The notes beneath the pieces are model-generated. The model ran no database searches, was not told where the DNA came from, and saw only the letters and a program-made list of their open reading frames with translations. The position numbers and the translations under genes were made by a program. A stretch of 64,000 bases of DNA from NCBI GenBank assembly GCA_035307385.1, contig DATGID010000068.1, forward strand, positions 1-64,000, written 5' to 3'. The stretch is from DATBHW01 sp035307385 (lineage in GTDB: Bacteria; Chloroflexota; Ktedonobacteria; Ktedonobacterales; DATBGS01). Position 1 is the first letter of the stretch. Every line of letters begins with the position of its first letter. This document shows positions 26,612 to 35,252 of this stretch, in pieces.

Positions 26612-27424
26612 CGTGTTGCTCCATTCTTTGCTTCAAGTGAACGACCCGCGATTTCCATCTGGGGGGAGGGCCAACCGTTTCGAGGGAGAGAATCAATCGA
26701 CTGGTCAGCACAGCAGCAGCAAACCGGGAGGCAGCGCCATCCTACGCGCTGGACACCTGGGGAAACACGCGCGCTGGGCAGAGCCGTTCGAGGCAGCAGC
26801 GCGGGGAAAGCCCCATCGAAAGCGCTCTGCGCTCGCGTAGCTTCTCCATCACGACGACCGGTAGTTTCTCAGCACCTGGGTGGGGAAAGCGGCAGCACGG
26901 TGCCACTCATCTGGCGCACAGAGCGTGCTGCAGGGGAGCACGAGCACAGGGGGTCCCTGGCTTGCCGATGCAGAGGGCGGATTGACGAGGGCAGGATGCC
27001 ACTGAGAGCAGGAGAGAACGGGGCTCTTCACGGTCACGAATCCATCCATCGGGCTAGTAGGCGACATGGATCACCTCCTGTAATCCGTTGAGGCAGCACA
27101 CGCATCATCGCATGCAGGGATGCGCCCGCCGTGTTTGCTCGCACCCCGTGCAACCTCAGCATAAACCATGCCAAAAGCAGGGGATGGAACAACCACTTGG
27201 CAGAGCGGAATCTTGAGTGGAACCCCCACCGCACAAGACCACGGGCTGCTGAAGTGAAAGCGCGGGCGCGCTCCTCACAGTGCTGGTCGAACGAAGGCAC
27301 CCAGGGGCTGCGACGAGTGCCCCTCAAACAGAGCATCGGTGTGCCTGACAGGAGGAGCCAGCGCTGGCGTCGTGAGAAACGAGCGCGCAGTCGAACAAGC
27401 ACACCAGCGTGAGGGGAGGAGTGA
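26612..27424. other. Intergenic region without convincing gene
   Basis: About 810 bp between the NO synthase gene and the IS21-family element. Open frames here are short, without good ribosome binding sites, and have the composition of shadow frames in GC-rich DNA. The promoter of the nos operon must lie in the first part, but no clear -35/-10 pair is recognised. Confidence 0.5.
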
Positions 27425-27456
27425 TGGAAGTCAACTAAAATGAGCGGATACGGCCA

Positions 27457-28263
27457 TTATTCTTCAGGATGGGCTTCTGGCCTCCTTTCCTCCCGTGGCG
27501 GCAAGTGGTGCAGGGTCGCCTCTTTCGCTCGGTAGCTGTCCAGGTTCATCATATCCAGGATGACCGAGTGGTGGATCACCCGATCCAGGGCCGCCATCGT
27601 CGTCATCGGGTTTTTGAAGATCTGCTCCCATTCGCTAAAGACGAGGTTGGTGGTAATAACAACCGATCTGCGTTCGTACCGTTCAGCCAGAAAGGTAAAC
27701 AAGACCTCCATTTCCTCGCGCTCCTGTTGCACGTAGCCGATGTCATCTAAGATCACACAGGCAAAGCGGTCGAGCTTCGTCAACTCCTGGGGCAAGCGCA
27801 AGTCCCGTTTGGCCGCCAGCAGACGCTGCATGAGGGTCGCCGTGCTGGTCCACAGGACCGCCTGGCCCTGTTGCACCAATTCATACCCCACCGCTGCTGC
27901 GACGTGACTTTTCCCCACGCCTGGTTTCCCCACCGCCACAACATTGATGGCTTGTTCTAAGAAGGCGCCGCTCTTCAAGCGCTCGATCTGGAGCCGCAAG
28001 GCTGCTGGGAAGCGGTCCAGATCCAGGGTGCGAAAGGTCTTCTCGCGTGGCAACCAGGATTGGCGCAGCAACCGCTCCACCCGTCGCTGGCGGCGCAAGG
28101 CCACTTCCTCTTTGACGAGCTCGTAGAGATAGGCTTCATGGGACAAGCCTTCTTTGGCGGCTTTGAGCGCCAGATCGGCGCAGGTGGCAGCCATGCCACC
28201 CAGGCTCAGTTGTTCCAGGAGGCTCCGCAAATCATCATGGCGATTAGTACCCCCGCTACGCAT
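27457..28263 (-). CDS. istB: IstB-like ATPase of IS21-family element
   Basis: 268 residues. An AAA+ ATPase of the DnaC/IstB type: Walker A GKPGVGKSHVAAA near residue 105, Walker B VILDDIGY near 165 and sensor-type TTNLVFSEW near 205. IstB loads on target DNA and activates IstA transposase. AGGAGGAG before ATG 28263 supports the start, which overlaps the istA stop by 8 nt, implying translational coupling. The reading frame is complete with no visible damage. Confidence 0.94.
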   Translation of the reverse strand: MRSGGTNRHDDLRSLLEQLSLGGMAATCADLALKAAKEGLSHEAYLYELVKEEVALRRQRRVERLLRQSWLPREKTFRTLDLDRFPAALRLQIERLKSGAFLEQAINVVAVGKPGVGKSHVAAAVGYELVQQGQAVLWTSTATLMQRLLAAKRDLRLPQELTKLDRFACVILDDIGYVQQEREEMEVLFTFLAERYERRSVVITTNLVFSEWEQIFKNPMTTMAALDRVIHHSVILDMMNLDSYRAKEATLHHLPPREERRPEAHPEE

Positions 28264-29740
28264 GGCTCCTCCTGGATGGCAGCAAGCTATCATAGGTCGT
28301 CAAATCCAGGCGCGGGGCGGCCAGAACAGGCGCCGCTTTGGGGGAAGCCAGCCCTAGCAGATCCCGCACGGTCTCCACGGTCGGGGGACTCTGCGCTTCC
28401 AGCAACAGCGAGAGCGCCGTGTCCACCTCGCTTTCGCAGGTGGTCGCCGCCAGGTGCAACAAGCGCACGTATTCCCGGTCGGCGCGCCGGGGCAGGACGG
28501 TCTGGAGCCGATCATAGGCGCGTCGGAAGGTGGTGGTCGGGAACAAGTCGTCGCGGTAACGATAGGCCGCAAACGCGCCTGGCTTGCGCACCAGCGACCA
28601 GATAATGTGCTGGTAGACAATGCGATGTTGTTTCTTGCCCTGCAACCGGGGGAGGGTGAAGGCGAGGGTTGAGCCGACATAGCCTTGCAGCGTTTCGGCC
28701 CGCACCCGGATCGTTACCGTCGTGCCAATCAGCCGCGAGGGCACCGAGTAGGTATTGCCCAGCACCGAGACCGTCGAAAACCGCGAGACGGGCACCCGCA
28801 CTTCTTTACAGGGACCCAAGGGCGCGCTGGGCAGCGGGTGCAGGGCTTCCCGTTCCAGGACAAAGGAGGCCGCGCGGGTCTGGTTGCGCCGATGGACCAG
28901 CGTTTGGAGGAAGTGGTCGTAGGCTCCGCGACTGGCGAAGTCACGGCTGCCCCGCGCTCGCAGCGCCTGGTCCACCGCCTTTTTGAAGCGATAATGCGCT
29001 TGTTCCACATCCCCATTCTCGTGGGCCACCCCAGTGTTGTTCCAGGTCGGCTGCATCCCGTAGTGGCTCATGAGGGCCTGGTAGCGGGCCGTCCACTCTT
29101 CGCGCTCTTCCGTGCGGAGTTGGCGCACGGCGGCGCTCAGATGGTCCGTGCGGTGCTGCGCTGGCACGCCGCCGAACTGCCAGAGCGCGCGCTCCAGCCC
29201 TTCGGCCAGCGCTTCAAAACTCTCGCTGAAACAGACGGAGACGGCTTCGACATTGGAGTAGGTCAGCACACAGTGGAAGAGCCGATGCGGGAAGGGCGAG
29301 CCTGCAATGGTAATCGCCAGATCGCTCATGTGGGTGAAATCGGATTGGGCACGCTCTCCGGGCCGATGCTCTTGAATAAAGATCACCTCTTGCTCGTGTC
29401 CATGCAGGGCTTTCCACTGCGCAATATGGCGTTGCAAGGTGCGCACTTGGGTGGGACGGTAGCGGTCTGGATGCTGCTCACCGAGCAAGGCGAACAGCGT
29501 GGACGCTTGCAAGGCAGGATCACGGGCGAGTTGTTCGACGACCCAGGGCCAATCCTCCTCGACCGGATTGGCGCGGGTTCTCCAGGTATGCGGGCGTTTG
29601 AGCTGGCTGGGCAGTTTCCCGGCGCGTTCATACCGACGCCCAGTGCTCTCACTCATCCCAGCGCGAGCGGCAGCGACTCGCTGGGGGCTTCCTTTACGGC
29701 GCTCTTGCATAAACAGCTTGACCTCTGTATCCTTCTTCAA
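28256..29740 (-). CDS. istA: IstA transposase of IS21-family element
   Basis: 494 residues. An N-terminal HTH (SPQRVAAARAGMSESTGRRYERAGK), then the RNase-H-like DDE core with Asp in ERAQSDFTHMSD, Asp in QHRTDHLSAA and Glu in HENGDVEQAHYRFKK, and a C-terminal beta-barrel with SVLGNTYSVPSRLIG. Length and layout are usual for IS21 IstA. The gene is intact, so the copy may still be active. The start is the ATG at 29740 at the beginning of family similarity. Confidence 0.94.
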   Translation of the reverse strand: MKKDTEVKLFMQERRKGSPQRVAAARAGMSESTGRRYERAGKLPSQLKRPHTWRTRANPVEEDWPWVVEQLARDPALQASTLFALLGEQHPDRYRPTQVRTLQRHIAQWKALHGHEQEVIFIQEHRPGERAQSDFTHMSDLAITIAGSPFPHRLFHCVLTYSNVEAVSVCFSESFEALAEGLERALWQFGGVPAQHRTDHLSAAVRQLRTEEREEWTARYQALMSHYGMQPTWNNTGVAHENGDVEQAHYRFKKAVDQALRARGSRDFASRGAYDHFLQTLVHRRNQTRAASFVLEREALHPLPSAPLGPCKEVRVPVSRFSTVSVLGNTYSVPSRLIGTTVTIRVRAETLQGYVGSTLAFTLPRLQGKKQHRIVYQHIIWSLVRKPGAFAAYRYRDDLFPTTTFRRAYDRLQTVLPRRADREYVRLLHLAATTCESEVDTALSLLLEAQSPPTVETVRDLLGLASPKAAPVLAAPRLDLTTYDSLLPSRRSHA

Positions 29741-30048
29741 TGACTCTCACCTCTTTGCATTGGGATGAGAGTTATGCTAGGCCATCGATCACGGCGTTGT
29801 CGAGATGGATGGCCTAGTTGTCCGGACTCCACTCGATAATGGTCGTGAGGACCTTTTGCTGATCGCTTGCCGCTCCGCTCAATCTAGTTGTCTGCACCCT
29901 GTGTTTTAATTATCTGCTATCAGAGGAGGAGCATGCGGCGGCTGAGCGGCAAACGGTGGCCTTTGAATCGGGCGACGAGACGGCGCGCGAGGTGGTCAGC
30001 TGCCAGAGAGCGATGTGAAGGTGCTCCGGTCCAGCACGCTCGCTGGTC

Positions 30049-30076
30049 TGCCTGGCCGCGCTCACGCGGCCAGGCA
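30049..30076 (-). terminator. Hairpin behind response regulator gene
   Basis: Perfect 12-bp GC-rich arms (30049-30060 and 30065-30076) with a 4-nt loop, about 20 nt downstream of the minus-strand response regulator stop. No clear T tract follows, so it is a terminator-like structure only. A short + strand frame from 29933 with a good AGGAGGAG site runs through it, but its Arg/Trp-rich product is not convincing. Confidence 0.5.
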
Positions 30077-30098
30077 GGAGCTGAGGCAGCACTGACGA

Positions 30099-30500
30099 TC
30101 AGCACTGGCTGGAGGCCCCAATCCGGCGGGTCGCCCTGCTGAGCACCCGCCAGAGCTGCTCCAGCCCAAAGGGCTTGGACAGGAGATCGACGGGAGCCGG
30201 AAAGGGGATCTGGTGCAGGCATACCGACCGCTCCTCGTAGGGGGTACTCATCAGGACATAGGCGTGGGTGGTCACCAGCCACGAATCAGCGCCGACCCGC
30301 GTGAGCAGGCTCAGTCCATCCATTTCTGGCAGGCGCGCATCCAGGAGGACTATCAGCGGAACGTCACTGGCGCGCAGGAAGTCCAGCGCCTGCTTCCCAT
30401 CGCGGGCTTCCAGGACCTGATACCCATGCCGCTCCAAGGCCCAGGTGAGCAGTTCAGCCGTAGCGGGGTCATCCTCGACCAGCAAGACGGAGGTCATCAT
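30099..30500 (-). CDS. Single-domain response regulator
   Basis: 133 residues forming one receiver domain: acidic pair in LLVEDDP, phospho-acceptor Asp in LIVLLDARLPEMDG, the T/S position near STPYEE and the conserved Lys in LLSKPFG. No output domain follows. It would be phosphorylated by a histidine kinase that is not encoded nearby. AAGGAAGGAA precedes the tandem ATG ATG. It is closely related to the N-terminal half of the next gene on the same strand, suggesting tandem duplication. Confidence 0.9.
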   Translation of the reverse strand: MMTSVLLVEDDPATAELLTWALERHGYQVLEARDGKQALDFLRASDVPLIVLLDARLPEMDGLSLLTRVGADSWLVTTHAYVLMSTPYEERSVCLHQIPFPAPVDLLSKPFGLEQLWRVLSRATRRIGASSQC

Positions 30501-30722
30501 CGGTTCCTTCCTTTCTGGGAGGGGGGCGGCAGTGGCCTGGTCCCTCCGCTCAGCGTTTGTTTCGCTACGCCGCCAGCACGTTTCATGCCAAAGGCCAGGC
30601 GCTGCCTCCGGGGTGCGGACGAGGCGCGTCGGTACGCGCGCCGCCCTGGCGTGCCCAGCACGCCAAAACGAGACAGCGCTGGCGCGTCCCTGGCGCGCGG
30701 CTGATCGTTCCAGGGGGCTGCG

Positions 30723-31514
30723 TCAGCCCTCCTGGAACGGATGGGTGTCAGCCTCCCGAATGCGGTAGCACAGGAGAGACCCGCCACTGTGGATGGGCTC
30801 GCAGATCGCTCCATCTTGCTGCTCATCGGGCAGCCGCAGGTACATGAGGTGGTCCAGGCGATCGGGCTGAGCAGACGTGAGCGTGGCGAGCAACCCTGCT
30901 GCCGTCCAGGTGTGGCGGGAATCGGTCACCGTCCAGTCTGGCCCCAGTTCCATGACCTGCTCCAGACAGTGCCGCAGCGTACGCGTGGCAGACCGCATCC
31001 CCCTCCTTTCAGCGGACCAGCGCAGCGTGGCAGAGAACGCTGGCTCAGCCAGCGGAGCGTCTCCCTTGCCCCAGACCGTGTGCGCCTTCTGAGGGCAGGC
31101 AGCGCTCAGGAGGTACTCAGGTGGGGAGCGCTTCATCCACTCGGTCGCCGTGTCCAGAACCGTCCAGAGCTGCCGCAGATCAAAGGGCTTGGGCAGGAAG
31201 CCCACGGGGAGGGAAGTGGAGCCCGCTGGTGGGTCGGTCAACCGCCCAGCAGGCAGGGCACTCAGGAGGATACAGGCATGTGTGGCGGCCAGCCAGGGGG
31301 CAGCCTGGATGTGCCTGAGCAAGCTCAGGCCATCGAGATCGGGCAGCCTATCATCCAGCAGGACGATCAGCGGCCTGTCGCTCCCGTGCAGCACGTCGAG
31401 GGCTTGCCACCCGGTAGGGGTTTCCTGGACTGGATAGCCGCGCTCAACAAGGACCCAGGTGAGCAATTCAACGATCGCTGGGTCCGCTTCCACCAGCAAG
31501 ACCGAGGGCAGCAT
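30723..31514 (-). CDS. Response regulator with unknown C-terminal domain
   Basis: 263 residues. Residues 1-130 are a receiver domain (LLVEADP, LIVLLDDRLPDLDG with the phospho-acceptor Asp, FLPKPFDL with the Lys). It shares layout and wording with the single-domain regulator downstream. The C-terminal about 110 residues (TLRHCLEQVMELGPDWTVTDSRHTW, then YLRLPDEQQDG) are of no recognised family and may be an output or sensor module. The ATG at 31514 is chosen because AGGAAGG is well spaced; an ATG three codons earlier abuts that site. No histidine kinase is adjacent. Confidence 0.85.
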   Translation of the reverse strand: MLPSVLLVEADPAIVELLTWVLVERGYPVQETPTGWQALDVLHGSDRPLIVLLDDRLPDLDGLSLLRHIQAAPWLAATHACILLSALPAGRLTDPPAGSTSLPVGFLPKPFDLRQLWTVLDTATEWMKRSPPEYLLSAACPQKAHTVWGKGDAPLAEPAFSATLRWSAERRGMRSATRTLRHCLEQVMELGPDWTVTDSRHTWTAAGLLATLTSAQPDRLDHLMYLRLPDEQQDGAICEPIHSGGSLLCYRIREADTHPFQEG

Positions 31515-33282
31515 CGATTCCATCCTTCCTGGGGGCATCGAGAGGCTGGGTCTGAGAGCGCATATCCGTCGGATGCGTGCCTGCGCCTCCCAGGCGGTCT
31601 CTCCCCTGCATCCCGACGTGTCTCCCCATCCATCGTGGACACATCCCGCCAGCAGCGAGTCGCCGCTGCGGGGTCGCTGTGCTAGCAAACCTGCCAGCGC
31701 GGCTGCGTGGCGTGCCGTTCGCGTTCTCGTCTAACAGGCTGCTTCGGGGAGCGGCCAGCAATTTTTGTGCCAAGAGCACCAGGTCCCCCCGACCGAGGAC
31801 GAGCAGGTCCGCTGCTGGGGCTAGACGGGGAGGGGCTCGTACCCGGCGCGAGCAGGCATGCCCGGCGCGGAACGGCATCCCTTCTGCTGGGCGAGGAGGC
31901 GGGGCGCGAGACGACCCAGTCGTCCGTGCCCCATGAACGCGCCGAACGTGGGCAGCCGAGCGCGAACGACCTCGATGGGTCCTGCCCCTCAGCCCGCCTG
32001 CCACCCAACCCAGTGCCTTCTTTCCGATCAGGCAGGAGCAGGGGTGCATCACAAGGAGCCACACGGCGAATAGGACGACGAATGGGGCGAACGGACTTAG
32101 GGCAAGAGGATGCGAGGCGGTCTGGTGGGCTTCTCAGCGCGTTCCAGGGGCATTTTTAAAGTGGATGGTTGAACAGACGTTTCAGCAGGGCAAGACGCGG
32201 GAAAGAGGAGGTGCGGCGGTGGAAGAGGCCGCGAAAGCCGCTGATGTGAGGCGTCTAAACCGAGCAGAAGGCGAAAGCGGAGGCGCGTGCGGTGCAGTAC
32301 GGGGCATCGAACAGGAGCGCCTGGCAGTTTGATGAGGCAGATCCGTCAGGGATGGACGAAGCAGGTGAGCAGAACGCCGAGTGGAAGTCGGCAGGCAGTG
32401 AAGAGGCAAGCGGTGATGAGGACGAAGCAGCAGAGGGCTACCAGCCGAGCGATGACGAGAGCCGCGAGGCGCGAGATCAGGTGACAGGAGAGGTGCAGGG
32501 GCCTTCGGACTCAGGCTTTGATGTTCACAAGTGGGTGCCGTTTTATGTGAAAAACGTTTGTCTCCATTCGCACCAGGTGCCAGCATTGTCAGTAGCGCAG
32601 TCGGCTGAAGACGACTAAGACGAAGACGATTTGGGACACGGCTGGCTCGGCGGGGCGCTGGGCCTCCTGCTCGCTTTTTGGCTCGCATTCGGCGACGCGC
32701 CCGAGCGCCGTCAGCCTGTGCAGGGATACTCCGTCCCTGCACCCAAGCCAAAGGGCGTTGCCCTCTGGACTCCCTCCAGGGGCTTGCAAGCCCCTGGACC
32801 CCTGACTTGGCTTTACAGGACGGGGCCACCGTCCTGCTCGCTGTGGCGGGCGCCAACCGTTCCAACCAGCCAACTGGTACGGCCCAGGCAACACGGTTGC
32901 GGCGTCTTTCGTCCCTGATTTTCTGGCGGCTCATGCTCTCTTGACTTCGGCTGGTTCGACAATGCTTGCCGAAGACGCCGACGGGTATACTGCGGAACGC
33001 CGCGATACCCGGCGTCTTCGTCTGCACATTGTACCAGGCCGTCAAGGTCGCCGTCGCTTCGCCGAAAACAGAGGTGGCGCAACCAACCCAACTGGCTACG
33101 TGCCTCAGAGCACCTCTGGGTGCCTGCGGTCCGCCCGCTTGCCTGGTGGATGGCGAACGCTGCAACGCTTGGCGGCGTCTTTTGCCTGCGACGGCTTCAT
33201 TCCTGCGTTTCCGCTTTTGCTCCTGGCTGCTGTATAGAAGATATAGAACATCTGAACAAGCAGTAAAAGGAGACGAACGAAT
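31515..33282. other. Long region without convincing gene, rich in palindromes
   Basis: About 1770 bp. The open frames are long only because of GC-rich composition; their products are Arg/Pro/Ser-rich, without motifs or good starts. What stands out are secondary structures: GTGCAGGGA/TCCCTGCAC at 32719-32742, a perfect 22-nt palindrome at 32776-32797 (CCAGGGGCTTGCAAGCCCCTGG), and a large stem of CGAAGACGCCG with CGGCGTCTTCG at 32970-33020. The segment may hold a structured RNA, a decayed element, or both. Confidence 0.5.
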
Positions 33283-33558
33283 ATGCACCCCGCTTCTTTG
33301 CTTCCTGCCGTGATCGATGGACTCCGCGACCTGGCGACAGCGCTGCATCTCGTCTTTGAGCAAGAATACGCCGAAGCTGACGCTCTGTATGCCCATGCAG
33401 ATACCTGCTGGCACGACGGCGACCACGCTGGATACGCCCGCTTGATGCAGGAACACGCCCGCCTGCTTTCATGTCTGGACGACCTGGACGCGCTGTATTG
33501 GGCAGCCAACCGTACCGCCTGTGACCTGGCCGCCCGCCTGGGGGAGCGGACCCCCTAA
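33283..33558 (+). CDS. Small hypothetical protein, 91 residues
   Basis: An acidic, alpha-helical protein rich in Ala, His, Asp and Leu (LVFEQEYAEADALYAHADTCWHDGDHAGYARL in its middle third, described here only by pattern) with no recognised family. AAGGAG lies at good spacing before the ATG. It is the first gene of the cluster of small element-type genes and has the same translation signals as the others. An AT-rich stretch follows, separating it from the promoter at 33617. Confidence 0.7.
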   Translation: MHPASLLPAVIDGLRDLATALHLVFEQEYAEADALYAHADTCWHDGDHAGYARLMQEHARLLSCLDDLDALYWAANRTACDLAARLGERTP

Positions 33559-33616
33559 GTGGTATTTATATTGGTAAATTGCTAAAATAATCATATGGGA
33601 AGATAGTACTACACCA

Positions 33617-33645
33617 TTGACAGAGCAACCGATCTATGTTACAAT
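33617..33645 (+). promoter_or_regulatory. Strong sigma-70-like promoter
   Basis: TTGACA at 33617-33622 and TACAAT at 33640-33645 with a 17-bp spacer in AT-rich DNA. It faces the HNH-like gene at 33819 and gives a leader of about 165 nt that contains hairpins (33699-33735 region) and the inverted repeat at 33755. Confidence 0.82.
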
Positions 33646-33754
33646 TATTATGTACCCAAGAGGTACACCCCGCGCAAGCGGGCAGCACATGAAAAACGCG
33701 GCCCCGACTGCTAGGAACAGTCAAAGCCGCGCAGACGGGGAAGCCCCGCCAGAG

Positions 33755-33776
33755 ATAAGTAACCTCCATTACTTAT
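33755..33776. promoter_or_regulatory. Operator-like inverted repeat
   Basis: ATAAGTAA (33755-33762) and TTACTTAT (33769-33776), perfect 8-bp arms with a 6-nt centre, in the leader of the HNH-like gene. This is the typical size of a repressor dimer site; the binding protein is unknown. Confidence 0.55.
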
Positions 33777-33818
33777 TCTATCACGGCGGAGCGGAACCGG
33801 AAAGGGGAGTTACCGCCA

Positions 33819-34151
33819 ATGGGTTACAAACCCGGCCCTGAGTACCCCGACGACTGGGAGCGCACGTATGCGACCCCCTGCAAGGAAGCGGCAGGCTGGA
33901 AATGTGAGTGTTGCGGAGTCGTCGATGGCAGCATCGGCACCACCAAAAACGGGCGGCGCAAAGGCAAACCGCACATTATTTACCTGAACGCCGCCCACCG
34001 GGACCGCGACAAGAGCAACCCGACCCCCCATCTGGCGGCCTTATGCCCAACCTGTCACGGACTGTACGACGACGGCAGCCCGGAAGATCGAGCAAAGGTA
34101 TTTCAGATGGTACAGGAAACGCGCCGCCAAAGCGGACGCGCCCCCTGGTAA
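33819..34151 (+). CDS. Small HNH-type zinc protein
   Basis: 110 residues. Cys pair CECCG near residue 28, then YLNAAHRDRDKSNPTPHLAA and CPTCHGLYDD near 75 with a second CxxCH: the arrangement of a ββα-metal HNH endonuclease with structural zinc (His in AAHRD as general base). It is shorter than most HNH enzymes and lacks added domains. AAGGGGAG precedes the ATG at good distance. It is followed by a terminator at 34191, so it forms its own transcript from the promoter at 33617. Confidence 0.83.
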   Translation: MGYKPGPEYPDDWERTYATPCKEAAGWKCECCGVVDGSIGTTKNGRRKGKPHIIYLNAAHRDRDKSNPTPHLAALCPTCHGLYDDGSPEDRAKVFQMVQETRRQSGRAPW

Positions 34152-34190
34152 GCACACAGGGCGCACGGAAGCGCCCCACCCCTGGAAAGC

Positions 34191-34220
34191 GCCTGGAGCG
34201 GGTCGGCTCCAGGCTTTTTT
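34191..34220 (+). terminator. Rho-independent terminator
   Basis: GCCTGGAGC (34191-34199) and GCTCCAGGC (34206-34214), 9-bp stem with a 6-nt loop and six T residues, 40 nt behind the HNH-like gene. Confidence 0.93.
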
Positions 34221-34304
34221 CTGCCTGCTCACCATTGCCGAATCCCGCCAGACGTGACAGAATATTCTTCTAGTGATCTTGCATCACCCTACCAAGGAGG
34301 CGCT

Positions 34305-34574
34305 ATGTTGCTCACACAGGCAGAGTTGCGCGACCTGCGGCAATCTCTGCACGAACAAATGCACCCGCGCACGGACGACAACGGCGACCCCATCTGGGAT
34401 TGTGACCATACGCTGCGGTGTACCCGCGCCTGGCTGAAGGCGCATAACAAGACCCTGCGCGATAATGTGCGCGCTCTCAAGGAGCGCGGCGGGTACTGCG
34501 ATTGTGAGGTACTGTTGAATGTCTCGTTGTCTCGCTGGCCCGCGCAGGAAGACCACCAGCGGCGAGCAGCCTGA
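34305..34574 (+). CDS. DUF2695 family small protein
   Basis: 89 residues. The motif WDCDHTLRCTRAWL followed by LKERGGYCDCEVLLNV is the hallmark of DUF2695, short cysteine- and aspartate-rich proteins of unknown function common in bacteria; the CDH and CDCE groups could bind a metal. AAGGAGG is ideally placed before ATG 34305. An upstream frame extension has no ribosome binding site. A terminator lies directly behind. Confidence 0.88.
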   Translation: MLLTQAELRDLRQSLHEQMHPRTDDNGDPIWDCDHTLRCTRAWLKAHNKTLRDNVRALKERGGYCDCEVLLNVSLSRWPAQEDHQRRAA

Positions 34575-34581
34575 CACTCTT

Positions 34582-34622
34582 ACGCGGGAGGAGCTACCCG
34601 GCTGCTCCCGCGTTTTCTTTTG
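34582..34622 (+). terminator. Rho-independent terminator
   Basis: ACGCGGGAG (34582-34590) and CTCCCGCGT (34604-34612) form a stem followed by TTTCTTTT, 8 nt behind the DUF2695 gene. Confidence 0.88.
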
Positions 34623-34787
34623 GGGATGCCTGCCCACGATCCACCAAGGCTTCGGCACGCCGGAAGCGCGCCCCTACCCCCCTACACAAGCGCGGCCCTG
34701 GTGGCAGGAGGCATGCGCCTTTATACCGTTTGCTTCTTGCAGCCATGTGGCATGATACTATTACTGAGGGTTTGTAACTCCCCTCAC

Positions 34788-34832
34788 AAAAAGCGGCGGA
34801 GCTATCTTGCGGAGGCTCCGCCGCGCTTTTTT
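34788..34832. terminator. Bidirectional terminator
   Basis: GCGGCGGAGC (34793-34802) and GCTCCGCCGC (34815-34824), with T tracts on both sides (TTTTTT at 34827-34832 on the + strand, TTTTT on the minus strand). It overlaps the stop codon of the minus-strand XRE gene. Confidence 0.88.
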
Positions 34833-35068
34833 GCTTCCTCTGCATACGGGTCCACCTCGACTAATTCCTCTGGGCGGATGCGGAGCGCCCTGGCAAGATT
34901 CCCTATGGTGGCAGGGTTGGCTTTCCGCACCCCGCGCTCTAGCAGGCTGATGGAATTGACACTGACCCCTGATTGCTGATGCAACATCTCTTGCGACATG
35001 CGGCGTTTACGCCGCCACCGCTTGAGATACTGCAAGATGACTCGCACGCTGCCCTCTTCCTCTTCCAT
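34802..35068 (-). CDS. XRE-family HTH regulator
   Basis: 88 residues. The Cro/CI helix-turn-helix is complete: KRRMSQEMLHQQSGVSVNSISLLERG, then NPATIGNLARALRIRPEELV, residues about 20-70. An acidic N-terminus and short basic tail complete it. It is transcribed divergently from the small-gene operon, whose promoter at 35155 carries an inverted repeat around the expected start site, so it is the likely local repressor (inference). The ATG at 35068 follows AAAGGAACGGAG; the upstream extension overlaps the promoter region and is not family-like. Confidence 0.9.
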   Translation of the reverse strand: MEEEEGSVRVILQYLKRWRRKRRMSQEMLHQQSGVSVNSISLLERGVRKANPATIGNLARALRIRPEELVEVDPYAEEAKKRGGASAR

Positions 35069-35154
35069 TGCTCCGTTCCTTTCATCGCTGGAAATAGCTG
35101 GTCGCAGCATATCACCTTCCCCCTCATTTTGTCCAAATTGTGACACCAGAATAC

Positions 35155-35183
35155 TTGACATTTATCCCAACTTATGCTATTAT
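35155..35183 (+). promoter_or_regulatory. Strong promoter of the small-gene operon
   Basis: TTGACA at 35155-35160 and TATTAT at 35178-35183 with a 17-bp spacer, about 70 nt before the first gene of the operon. It is divergent to the XRE gene. Confidence 0.88.
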
Positions 35184-35191
35184 TTTCTTAT

Positions 35192-35207
35192 CGGAAAATG
35201 TTTTCCG
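35192..35207. promoter_or_regulatory. Operator-like inverted repeat at the start site
   Basis: CGGAAAA and TTTTCCG separated by 2 nt, lying 9-24 nt behind the -10 box, so it covers the transcription start. Placement and size fit repression by the divergently encoded XRE protein. Confidence 0.7.
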
Positions 35208-35252
35208 GCCCGTCCGCAAGCGGGATTATAAGAACCAAGGGGAGTTACAACA

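Larger units (their letters stand above)
27425..29896 (-). mobile_element. IS21-family insertion sequence
   Basis: Contains istA and istB on the minus strand with the typical overlap. The ends carry a partly conserved terminal inverted repeat: CAACTA...TGAGCGGA at 27432-27448 on the left and its complement TCCGCTCA...TAGTTG at 29874-29890 on the right. Additional internal copies ACGGCCATTAT (27450-27460) and ATAATGGTCGT (29836-29846) fit the multiple end repeats of IS21. Exact ends are uncertain by a few bases and no target duplication is evident. Confidence 0.85.

Noticed and set aside
27034..27402. 122-codon minus-strand frame between nos and IS21
   Set aside because: Arg-rich composition, no motif, no good start; probably chance.
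28685..29743. 352-codon + strand frame across istA
   Set aside because: Exact antisense of a complete IS21 transposase with visible DDE motifs.
29933..30142. Small + strand frame behind AGGAGGAG
   Set aside because: The product is Arg/Trp-rich low-complexity and runs through a terminator-like hairpin.
32182..33456. 424-codon minus-strand frame
   Set aside because: Basic, Pro/Ser/Arg-rich product without motifs; it overlaps the well-supported gene at 33283 and palindromes, so it is treated as chance.
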